Shown one piece after another: positions 9,701 to 21,700 of a stretch of 64,000 nucleotides of DNA. Made by a program: the position numbers and the translations under genes. Every line of letters begins with the position of its first letter. The stretch's first letter is position 1. The notes beneath the pieces are model-generated. The model saw only the letters and a program-made list of their open reading frames with translations. It was not told where the DNA came from and did no database searches. The stretch is from Klebsormidium nitens (Eukaryota; Streptophyta; Klebsormidiophyceae; Klebsormidiales; Klebsormidiaceae), in contig DF237332.1 of NCBI GenBank assembly GCA_000708835.1, positions 8,394 to 72,393 on the forward strand, read 5' to 3'.

Positions 9701-12700
9701 CAGGATCGCAATCTCCTCGCGCATCTGCGCGGCGTCGTCGCCCATTCTGCGCACTCTCCCGCGCAGTTCCGCGGCCTCCGCCTCAGATTCACCGCGCACT
9801 TTTTGCGCCTTTTCAGTCTCCTTTTCGGCGACCAGCGCCCGCTCTTTCCAGCCGTCCAGTTCGCCGGCCAGCGTCTCCTCCGGGATCCCGTTCAGCTTGA
9901 CCCCGGGGGAATCCCCCGACTTGGTCGCCGAGCCTTTCTTCCCTGGTGAACCGGACGGGAAAAGCGCGCGCGCGACCGGCGACTTTTGTTTCAGGGGCGA
10001 CGCGTGGTCCTTGACCGCGGCAGGCGTTTGTTCGTTCTCTACCTTGGCGACACGTGTCAGCTCCTGCTCCGCCCTCTGGGCACGTGCCTGCCACTTGGCC
10101 AGGCTGCGGTGGAGCTCGTGCATCTCTTGGGGGGCATCGCGAGGGGCCTGCAGAGACGGGAGATTTCTTTGACGGCAGTTGCACGAGGTTTAGCAAACCT
10201 TCTTTTCAAACTTTGTTCTTCTCAGACTGCTACTGCATAGGAGGGAAAAGCTCGGAAAGGCTAGCCTTGCAAAAGCTGTTAAGATCTCGGTACTTTTCAG
10301 ACCTTCAGCTCGGAGTAGCGGACTACCTTTGCTGACTCCAGAATGCCAGTAAGGGGCAACCAAAGGCAAAGTCATCGACGAACTAGTTCGTGAAAGCAGA
10401 TAAAGGAAGGGCGACCGACGGCTGCCACACCAGCATTTCGCAAAGTCTCCAGTTTTCGCGGCTGAAACCTCTGAGTAAGAAGGTCTAGTACACTACCGCG
10501 CACCCTCACCTTGGGCTTCTCGTTCTCCGCGAGCGCGCTCGCGAGCGTGGCCTTCTCCTCGGCCGCCCGCTCTAGTTCCTTCTGCAGGGAGTCCCGCTGG
10601 AGGCGCGCCTCCTTGATCTGGCTCCGCAGCAAGTGCACCTTGTGCTCCAGGATGGCCGTCTGCGGGAAGCTTATAGGTTCAGGGGTAATGAAAAGGAGTG
10701 CGAGGTTCAAAGTTTCCAAGTGGTTCCTGAGCAGGTGTACCTTGTGCTCCAGGATGGCCGTCTGCGGGAAGCTTATAGGTTCAGGGTTATTACAAAGGAG
10801 TGGGAGGTTCAAAAGTTTCCAAGTGGTTCCTGAGCAGGTGTACCTTGTGCTCCAGGATGGCCGTCTGCGAGGAGATCTACTCCTTTTGGGGGTGTGGCAT
10901 CTTGGAAACTTTGAGGGTGTAAAGCTCTGAATTTCCTCCGCCTGAGAGCGGCGTTGAGGGGAGCGGATCGTGCCGAGACGCTTGCCATCTTGCGTCCAAA
11001 GTCGTCGTCAACGTCAGATTACCGTAGCAGTTAACAAATAAAAGTTAAGCGCCGACGCCTGCTTCCAAGATTCGGCGGTCGCACTGCGTGCATTGAGTTT
11101 TTCCTGCTGCATTCACAGTACTTACTCATTTCCGTGGAGGTCCGCTGAAAGGAAGTCAAGGATTAGAGATTCCAATTAACAAGCTCACCTCGGAGAGGCC
11201 TTCCGTGCCCGTCCCCTTCTCTTCCTTCCTAACGACGGACTTGACACTCTCCTTTCCTGCCGCAGCCAAACCCCTCTTGGTGTCAAGCCCCGGTCCCGCC
11301 ATTGTCTCGACGTCTTTCCGCGTCTCAACCGCTTCTCTGCCGACCGATTTCTCAACAAGGACGACCATTTCATCCGGTCCCGCCGCTCTTTCAAAACTTG
11401 TTGGGCCTTGTTGAGTCGCCGTTGACTCATCCTTAGTGCTTAGTGCGTTATGTGGCCCGGCTGCGACGTGCACCAGAACAGGGCCCGCTTCCGTTCCGGT
11501 CGACTTCTCCGCCGTCCCGAGAACGGAGTCCGGCCCCGCTGCGACGTCCGCCAAAACGGGGCCCGGTTCCGTGCAGACTCCTCTCTCCTGCAGCGGAACT
11601 CTGTCCGTGCCAACGGAAACGTCGTGCACACCGAGGCCTTGTTCGGTGTAGGTCGCCTTTTCTGACAGGGAGACTGCCTCCGTGGCAATTGCCACGTGGC
11701 GAAGGACGGGGCCTGGCTCGGTGGAGACGCCTTTCTCAAGGAAGGATACGGCGTCGGTGGCAACGGACTTGTCGGAACTAGGGATGGGGAGAGGGTCGGA
11801 GGCTGTGTCCGTGAGGCGCGGCGGCTCGGTCGCGACGGCGGCGTCTTGCGTAACGGCCTGGAAATTAGACAGAATGGTTGTTACTTTCCTCGTCGTGAAA
11901 ATCACCATGGAATCCTTGACCATGCGTGCTGAGCATGAGGGAGCTGCAGAGCAAGGGAACGTGCAAACAAGACGGCAAATGGAGAAGACCTTATTCTACC
12001 TCTATTTCGGACGTGACAGTCGATCATCTTGGCTCGCAACAAACTACCTGTTCGCAACGACGTTTATCGTAGATGCAAACGTCCTGGCTGGATATAACTT
12101 GGAATCAAAACAGTCAGCTCCACATTAACCGGAGAGGAAGAGTGCTTCCTTAAAATTCTTGAAGATGGCAGGGCTCCGTGTCTTTTAAGAAAACGAGCGC
12201 AGGACTTACCTTTTGACCTACGTTTTCTTCCGCGGCCTTGAGCAGCGCAGCCATCGTGTCCATGTCCCGTTCCAGCCCGTCCGAGTAGGTTTGGACGTCC
12301 TTTAGCTCCTGCGTAGACAACAGGAGGATCGTAAGCTTTGGTAATCTTAGCAAGTGCCCATTCGTATGTTGTTGGACATCCTTCAGCTCCTGCGTAAAGA
12401 CTCGAAGAAAACTGTAAAATAGAGAAACATTCACCTGCCGGTTTCGAGTATGTTGGGGCGTCGTGCAGCTTCTTTCTCTGAAGATGATCATATCCAAAGA
12501 CAAAGTGGACGGGGAGTACCGATCGCTGGAGGCTGCATTTCAAGCAGCCTTGCCAAAGATCCGGAGTGTGTGCAGGAAGCAGAAAGGCTACGAGGAGGTT
12601 TCCGCATCATTGGAGAGGCGCTTCACCAGATCAAATTTGGGTACAGTAGTCTATCGACAAGCTGATGTTTCAGAGGTACTTTCGTACGATTTTGTTTGCG

Positions 12701-15700
12701 TGATATTTGGACTGCGAAGTTCAAAATAAGGTGCACGGAGCCCCTCACCTTGCGGCTGGCCTTCCACCGCCGCTCGATCGCGCCCTTCTCCGCCTCCAGG
12801 CGCTCCTTGTGCGCGCGCAAGTCCGCGAGCTCCTCCTGGAGCGCGGCCGGCAGATCGCCCAAACCCCCAGACCTCGGGAATGCGGCCGCGGCCGCGTCGG
12901 CGCCTTCTCTCGCCGCTTGGACGGCGTCATTGCTCAGTTTCGAGCCGCGGCGAATGGGGGGCCGTGCAGCTAGGGTGGTCGGGAGGAGAGCCGTCAGAGT
13001 CGGCGCGCTTTGGCTGCCAAACCTGAGCTGGCATTCCCTGTCGAGATTTGCCCTCGCCCCTAGTTTCTGCGCGTCGGAGCGTGTGCGATCCGGTGAAAGT
13101 CCTCCCGCCTCTTTCTGGTGCCAGGCCGCGCCATTTTCGTCTTGGAAGCCCTCCTCCAGCCGGACACGGCGACCCTCGACGGGCGGGGAGGCCCGTTCGG
13201 TCGCCGTAAAAGGGGCCCGGTTGGCGTCCAATGGCTCAAGGGAGGGCCGCCGGCCGATTTGGTTATCGTCACTGGTCCGGACGTCCGGAATCACCGTGCC
13301 CCACTCTTCCTCGCTGTCGAAAATGGGGTTTGAGCTCAGGGTTAGGGTCTCGGTCACCGCTGACACGGCTTCAAAGTCTCTGCTTCCCCGCGCCTTGGAA
13401 CCGTGGGTTAACATTTGGGTCAAGGGCAACTCGTCCTCAATTTCCGGGTTACTGGCCTCCAAGCTCGTTCCGGACTCCAAACTGTCCAGACTTGAGGCGC
13501 CAGACAGGTTCGAACTTAGGTTGGCTTGCACTTCCTGGGCCTCGGACACGTCTACCGGGTTTTCCGGCAGGGGCTCCTCGAGCGCGACCTCCTGGGAATT
13601 TTTAGGCAGTGCGATCCCCAGTACAAGCGCTGGATCTCTTGCCACCGTGTCCTTCAGTTCAAGGCTATCCGCGACCCCTTCCGCTTTTCCCGGACTCTCC
13701 ATGGCCTGGACTTCGTCTCCGGCCTCTTCTTTTGGCACGCTCCCTTCTCCCTCTGTATCGAGCAAGGCTTCTCCTTCCACCTGCTTTACCCCTCCGAGTA
13801 GGTTTTCCGGAGCCGTGAGTCCGTCCGACTTTGCCAGAGGTTGTACCCTCTCCACTGCAAGCTCTTCCGAAGGAACGTTCCGCTCTTCTTGTGGCGGAGC
13901 CAGTTCACACCCATGCCTGCCAGACTTAGCGCCGATTTCCTCTCCGATGCCCATTAAACCATCAGACGTTTCCTCTATGCTCGTCTCGCCTGCCGGCCCA
14001 ACGTGCGGACCCGTCTCCGTTGCCACGACAAGCTCAGCCGCCTCGCCCCGTGCCTTTTCTCCGTCACCCTTAGCTGGCATCATGTCACGTGCGCCTACAT
14101 CCCCGCAGACCTCCACCGGGCTGACGTCAGCAGCTTCTGCCACGGTTGGCTCTCCAGTCAGCGTGCCGCGCTCGGCCGCGGCCGGCACAGTGGCCGCCAC
14201 CAGAATTTGGGGGTTTACGACGGCATTGGCCGACACTCCCGTGGGCGCGTCCGAAGCAGTGACGTCAGCAGAAAGTGCGACACCGATCAAATCCGCCTCG
14301 GGCGCATCTTCTTCGCTGCCCACGTCAGCCCTTCCCGGCGACCCGAGGACCGTCTTCACTTCCGCGATCACCGCCTGCATCTGCTCCTCCATAGCCTCGT
14401 CGCTAACCCTTTGGTCAAAGCCGGGGTTTGCGCTGAACCCTCCGCTGACGTCATCCCCCACTGCCTCGACTTTTTGAGACTTGGACCCCTTTAGCCAGGC
14501 ACGTGCCGTGCTGAAGAAGCCCCCCTTGTTGCTCCGGGTGGTTCTGACCTCCGCAGCAACCGCGACTGCTGCCGGAGCATCGCTGCCAGATGTTCCGCCG
14601 GAATCTGCGGAAGGCTGTCCGGAAGCGGAACCGTCTGTGCCGGCGTTCGGTTGCGTCACCCCCCCGGGCGACCCAGGCTCGACAGGATCCAATGCAGTTT
14701 CGGCAGCCGCCAAAGGGAGCCCACCTTCAGGACCGGCTTTCTCGTCGCCCACATCCGTCCCGAGGGGCTCCATTTCCTGCTTCTCCGGCCCCCCTACACC
14801 GAGAAGATCCTCTTCTTCCTGGCCGGTCTCCGTCTTAAGAAGCTCCGACTCGGGGCAGTGACGCTCGGGGGTTGAACTTTCTTCATTAAGTTCGACGGCG
14901 ACCGGTAACTCGGCTACAGGCCCCGTTTTGGCGGGCGAATTCGCTTCCTCGGGCGAAAGGGGAGGTCTCCCGGGAGACGAGCGTGGCGACGGGGCCTCAG
15001 ATGGCGCGTCGAAGTCGCGGATGAACTCGTCCCACTTTTGCGCGAGGATCAGTTGGACCTGATTGGGAGCAAAACCGCCGTTAGCAGTAGAAAAAGCGAG
15101 GTTGCTGGTTGAAGACAAACTGTCCCATGTGAGCCTGTCAGGAACAAGAAATTTCGCATACGAGAGAGGGGAGAGGCCTGGTGCAGATAAAACCAACCGT
15201 GGGCCAGAGTCCTCGACATTCTGATCTCAGGACTTTCGTACTGACCTGACAGATTGATAGGACAAAATTAGCCATGTTGCAACTCAAGTGTATTTCCGTT
15301 TGCGGCAGGCCTTTTCAAAACAAGTTTGTGAGCGCGTAGCTGCTCAATGTAAATCCTATCAGAGTCGTACGCTGCATATATAGGGCCAGGTAAGACAAGG
15401 AATCCAGACTGCAAACGGGCTGATCTTTTGTTGTAAACCGATTTTGTACACGACCGGGATTGTGTTTTCGTAATCTGACAACTTACAACAGTTCCACACT
15501 GCCGTCATCCAAGCCCATACCCACGTCACCCCCTTGGGATTAGCGGGAACACGGTCCCAAAAACTAGTTCGGAGTGTAATCTAGCCCCACCTGTTCCTTC
15601 ACCACAGGCGTGGGGCCCCACCGGTCCACGGCGGCCGCAATCTCCGAGCGTGCCCCGTCAAACCCTGCCGTCAGCCCGACGTCATCATGCGCACGTCGTC

Positions 15701-18700
15701 CCTCTTCCGCTTCTCTGCCCACGGGCGCGCACGCGCTGAAGTCTGCTTCCGCTTCCGCTTTGTGCGTCTCCTGGTCGATGGTGACGTCAGCACGTCCGTC
15801 AGCGCCCACATAGTCGTCATGAGTGACGACAGAGCCCGTCTCCGATTCAAATGCGCTACCATCGCCCACTTCTTGGCCGTCCTCCTCTTCTATCGTGACG
15901 TCAGCAAGGCACTCTACGCCCAGCTCCTCGTCAAGATTGACGTCAGCACGCCCCTCGGAACCCGGGCCCTCGTCCGCACCGACGCAAGCATCCCCCTCCG
16001 AGCTTGCGTCTCCGTCTGGAATGACGTCAGCGCGGTCGGCCGCGGGCGCGCCCTCCTCCGGAAGCGGCTCCAGGCCCGCCAAACCCTTCGCGAGGGTTTT
16101 GGTCGATCGGTCGGCGCTGCGGAGAAGCGCGACGTCGGCCGGGGCAAGCCCCAGGTGGCGGCGGCTTTCGAGCGCCTCTTCCAGGTTCACGCTGGCGCGG
16201 CCTGCATGGAAAGAAGGAGGGGATTGTGGGTGGACTCCGTAGGTTGCGAGGGCAAATTCTTGCGATGTCGGCGGGAATGATCCTGAAATGACGCCCGCTC
16301 TACAGGCTTGTTTCATATTCACACTAGCGTGATTTGGAGTAAGCTTACAGCAGGCGGCTAGAAGAGTTTGCAGTAAGTCTACTGCCCTCTCTTGTTCTCT
16401 TCAATCTGCTGATCCGTCTGGCACGACGCATACTAGATTCACTCGGTCTATCACTACCACCACAGAAGAATGGAACAAGATGAGAATTGAATAGAATGAG
16501 AATGGATTGTGTGAAGATTTGAAGCAGTACTGGTAACGACCCTCTTCCGCAAAATCCAAGCTAGACACAAGACTCACGGGACGTCCGTTTGCAACTCCCA
16601 CGTAGTCGAAGGCTCCTGCAGAGACAGTAGCAATCCGCCTCTTGTGGAAAATGAACTGCCCTACCGGCGACTTTCCCCAGAGCTCAAGACCTCCTATTCG
16701 TAATCCCTTCAAGGCGGACGATTTTCCATAACCACGCCTTGGATCCTAACTTCTCCACGTCGTATTCCTAACCTTTTTGCATTTCGTTGCCACAAGCGAA
16801 GTTATGACACGGACGGTGGGACCATCGCTTACCGTCCGGGTACGCCATCGCGCGCCACAGCTTCAGCGGGTCCTCCGCGCTCTCCCCGGGCGACGTAGCG
16901 CTCCAGCTCAGGCGCGGCCGCGTCGCGCGGCTCGTCGCGCCCGTCTCGGGGCTCTGAGCAGTTTGCGGCGACAGACTCGCGCCTGACAGGGCCTCCTCGT
17001 CGCCCAAAAGCACCTCGTCATCGTCTTCGCACGACAGCGGCTCGGGGGAGCGCAGCCGTCGGGGGATCTCGGTGGGGCGGCCGCAGGGTTTGGGGCTTTG
17101 GGCGCGCGCGAGCGCGGCTTCGAGCGCGCGGAGGTGCGGGGAGGGTGGAGGATCCAGGTACAGACAGGGCCGTTTGACAGCAAAAGCTTCGGGTTCTCTG
17201 CGGGGAATGGTGTGAATGGGCGCAGGGATAAACACGGAGGAGTTTGGCTGAGCCCCTTCCTTTGTGGGCGACCGCTCCCCTTGTGCGTCCTGTGTATCAT
17301 CGCCGGCTATAGCGTCCCGTGTCTCTTGATCATCGTGCTCGTCCCCGTCGCTTGCCCACTCGTCAGAGTCCGACTCATCGGCACACTCCGGCGGAATGTC
17401 CGGCTCCGCTTCCGGTCCTCGGAGTTCCGCCGGAGCTCCTAAGGACCCCAGGTCTTTACAGTCCTCCTCCTCGTCACTTTCGCTCTCTTCGACGATCTTC
17501 GCCAGACCCTCCTCGGGGCCCTGTTCTTGCACTCCATGCCGCTCCAGCACAGCCATTTCAGCGCCGGTCTCGTCAACTACGGGGCCCGGGGACTCTTTCG
17601 CGGGCGGGGTCGCCCCTGCTTTGAGGTCCACCGAGCTGCCCAGGCTGTAGAACGCGGCGACCAGCTCCTGGATCGACCGCGTCGCGTCGTTCTGGTGCGA
17701 TACGGCGGGCGCCGCCGGTTTCGGCAGGGTTTCGGGGGTTTTGCTGATGCCGACGAGGTCCGAATAGGAGATGCGACCAGCGACCTGCGGCGTCCAGTAG
17801 TTCAAGGATCAGATGCGGTCTAGAAGTGATGGAGACGCAATCAGAGAGGTCCCACAAAAGGAAACATTCTGGAAACCGCTTGGATGCCCCTGCAAGCAGT
17901 TGTCCAGGCGGACGACGGTAAGCAGATCCAAACTCAGGTAGCGAGTGAGTGGCCGAGCGCCCAGCTTGAAGTTCTGCTCTTTTGATTTGCAATTGCCTTT
18001 CAAAATACCTTCCTTGGAGACTTGGTCTTGGTAGCTTTTCCGGGCAGGCCAGAGATTGGTCTGTCGAAGAAAAGGGCCTCGATCATACTGCGCTAACATT
18101 AACTCCTTTCCAAAAACCCGTCAGCATTACTTGATCCCAAGGTGAGCTTGAAATGGAATGTGCTCCTTTCACGAGGGCTTTCAAGCGAATGAGTTTACAT
18201 CGTCACCTGCTCATAAAGGCGTAAGCTTATGCATACGTCCTCACCTCGCGAGGTCGGATCTCGGGCGGCGCACGGAGCGCCTCTCTTTTGACCAAGAACT
18301 GGTCCAGTCCGCCGTCCCAAGCCAGCCCCTCCTTGCTGTCCCGCACGGCTGAAACAAGAGGATTGGGGGAAATGTCAAACGGCTCTAAATAATACCGACA
18401 TGCTGAAAGCTTAGAACTGGGAGCAGATAAAACAGATTCAACGTTCTTGCGCAGAGGTGGCAGCCGGACCAGTCTTTCCTCCAACGATTCCGTCCATTAA
18501 GAAGTACCTACACGGCCAAAACGTCCAGATATCCGAACGCGGCAGGTTCATGATGTGCCTACGAGCTCTATCGGGCGCCCGCTGCGTTTGCTTGTGCCTT
18601 CAGACTGACTTGTTGCGATTCACAATATGTAACCATCAGGAGTGGGACTATTCGCGAACGAGCGGACGGGGTACACGTCCAATTGCAATGGAAGCATTTG

Positions 18701-21700
18701 GTGCGCGAAATAAGGACAGGCCTGAGATGACAGGTTTCACTCCTACAATGCTTCGTCGTCACAAGCGGAACGGAACGGAGCTTACCGAAACGGGATCCAC
18801 CCGGAGCCGCGGCCTTGGTGGGGCTCTTCCTCTTGAGCCACGAGCTCATTCCCGAGAGCACGCCCTTCCTTCTCGGCGACTTGCTCCCTTTCTCCACCAC
18901 ATCCATGGTCGCCATCTCCTCCCTGGCGACAGCCTTCCAATCTTCGGAGTAAAAGGCGACCTCAGCTTCGCCCGCGCTCTCCTGCGAGCCAAAGTACTCG
19001 TCGGAGAAGGTCCGCTCCGGCGACCCGTACGCGCCTCCCTCCGCCTCCACGTCGCCGTCGGAGCCGCCCGGACCCCATGACGTCACAGCGGCGGCACCTT
19101 CTGTTAGCCCGAAGGCTTCCGAGGCCCTGTGAGGGGCTTGTACGTCGGTAGGAGAGCCTGAAATTGGTTTTGAAACGGGCGGCGAATCCACTTCCGGGGC
19201 CTCTTCCTCCTCCGTCATAAGCGCCCGGATCGCCGCCCACTCACTGTCGGTGCTGGCGGCCAGCAGGTCCTCTTCTCCCTCCTCTAGTTCGTCCTCCTGG
19301 AAACGGGGCTCGTAAGAACCTCGCGTCTCTCCCGCCTCTAGTTCGTCCGGACGGGACGACTTCACACTGCCGTCCCCTTGGTCCGAGAACCCGGGCGTGT
19401 TTACACTCGTGGTCACAACGGATCGCCCTGTCTCCGACTTCAGCGCCTCGTTATCAACCTCGAGTGTGAATAAGCTCTCCGTCGACACCCCAGGGTCTGC
19501 CACGTGTCCCGGCTCAACGTGGGCTACCGCGTCTGACGTCATGTTAACGGCAGCAAGCTCGGGGGACGGGTGCTTTTTGGGTGGGGAGTTGGTGGGGCCC
19601 TGTGGCACGGGTGACAGCGGGTCCTCATCGGCAAAATCGGGCATGTCCTGCTCCAACGGGGCCTCCAAACCGGCGCAGCTCGCAACCTGTAATGCGCAAA
19701 AAGTGGCCGTTGGATTCCCTATGGTTGCAAGAGTCTGTCGTGCATGGGCGGCAACACGGAATGCGCAGTTCCACATTTTGAAAGAGAAGAACGGACTTTG
19801 GTGATCTAAGTTCCTGAAGAAAAGCCTCTCTTCCAAAGTGCGGTGCTGAATTAACTCATTGTCAAAGCTTTTTATACTGGGCCCTACAGTTGCTTCCGTC
19901 GGAGACCGTCGTGAGACAGGGGCAGCGAACAAGAAGACACTCTACCAAAAGAACCGCTGAGAACCTCTGAGTATGTAGAGAGGCCCGGACAAGCTCTTTG
20001 TCTCCTTTGAACGGTGACACTTCTGCTGTATATGCAAGTTCCAGTAAAACTGTTTTGCTTTCACATTGCAAAATAGTAGCCTTCGCATGGAACGCGTTTC
20101 AAAAAAAAGAGACAGAGTCAACGGAATGTCTACTAGAAGCTGATTAGTTGAGGATGCCAGAAGGAAAAAATAGAAAGAAGGAAGAGGAAAATTACCAACA
20201 AGTTCGTGGATCACAGGTGTAGATCGCAGAAGGCTCCAAATCGATTGTCTCGCTTAGATACGGGTACAATGGAGGCGGTATGCTTCATGTCAAACTGAAG
20301 CTCTCACCTCTGACCCCATGCTGTGACTCCGTTGCGTTTTGAGCGAGGCCTTCCGCTTGTTGAAGTCCCGGACCTTGGACTCCCAAAACCCTAAACCCTT
20401 GCTGCCGCCGGAGACTGCCGCCAGGCGCCGCGCGACCTCCTTCTGGTCGGATGGGGACAGTAGAACCGGCGCGCTCGCGTCAGCGGCGATGTCAGCGGGA
20501 GTGGCTGACGGGGCTGGCGGGATGTCGTCATCTGGGGCGTGGATAGGAGTGGTGACTCTGCAAAAAAAAAAAAAAAAAGATTCTGAGACAAGAAGCTCCA
20601 GAAGTGGGGATGCGGGCCTTGGCGTTGAGCATGTGAAAACATTTTGGAACTGCCTGGCACTGTTTGAGGATAAAGGAACAAAGAGAAGTCTGATAGTTGA
20701 ACACTCCGATAGCAGAGTCGTCCATATTGGTTGTACAAGGGGCAAAGATTTTAAAGAAGAGAAGGAGCTGAGCGTGGCCTCGATGAAAGGATAGACAAAG
20801 GACTGATGTGCAAAAGTGACGTGGCTGATTGGCAGGAACTGACTAACAACAAATCGTCGGCTAACTTGCAAATTTCTACGATCAAAGCCCTTTGCAAGAG
20901 CAACCAGTAGGGAAGACAACTCTATCTCACGGCCGCCCCGATACGAGAAGCAAGAGTCTTACCTGTGCTGTCGCGACTTAAGCCGCTTCAACGGCGACTT
21001 CTTGGGAGCCTTCGCTGCGTCTTCCTCAGCCGAGACCCTAGAGACCACAACCGGAACGGGCTCCTCTGGCAAGTTTTCGCTCTCCTCCGCAGCAGCGAAA
21101 GCCCCAAAAGCTTGCAGCCCTTTCGGCCGCCAGTCTTCTTCCGGCCCCTCTTCCGCATAATCCTCTGCTTTAATCGGTTGGATATCCGAAGGGGCTTCAA
21201 GAACCGGCTCGTTTTCGGGGGCTTCGCTGACGGCACTGGGCTGGGGCGCGAGAGCTGGCGCCGACGACCCGTCCGCTTCCGCCTGGGGGACCGGCTCGTC
21301 CTTGGCTGCCTCGCTGACGTCAACCCGAGCAGGTGCTGACGTCACGTCCGGCTCCTCGTCGCTCAGCTGCACCAGGCCCTCCGTCCACGCGGATGGCGCC
21401 GCTGTTGGACGGTACTCCGCGTCCGAACCTCGCCCCACCTTCTTGGACGAGAACATCCGGGCAAAGGGCGACCTCGCCCTGCCCTCCTTGTGCTTCTTGG
21501 TCGCCATCTCCGGTGCTTCATGGTCGGCCGCTTTCGGGACCGGTTCAGGCCGCTGGAAGGGCGACTTGGACCTGCCACGTGTTTTCACGACGGGGTTCAG
21601 AAGCGCGAGGTCCCCGCCAGGCAGGTGGCCCTTGACGAACAGCAGCTGCACGGCTGCCACGTGGTTCTGGTCCCTCATCATTGGGGGCTCTTCTTTCGGC

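Noticed and set aside
12696-14477. 593-aa open frame on the plus strand
   Set aside because: It is the antisense shadow of the GC-rich exon G, whose minus frame has intact splice sites and phase on both sides.
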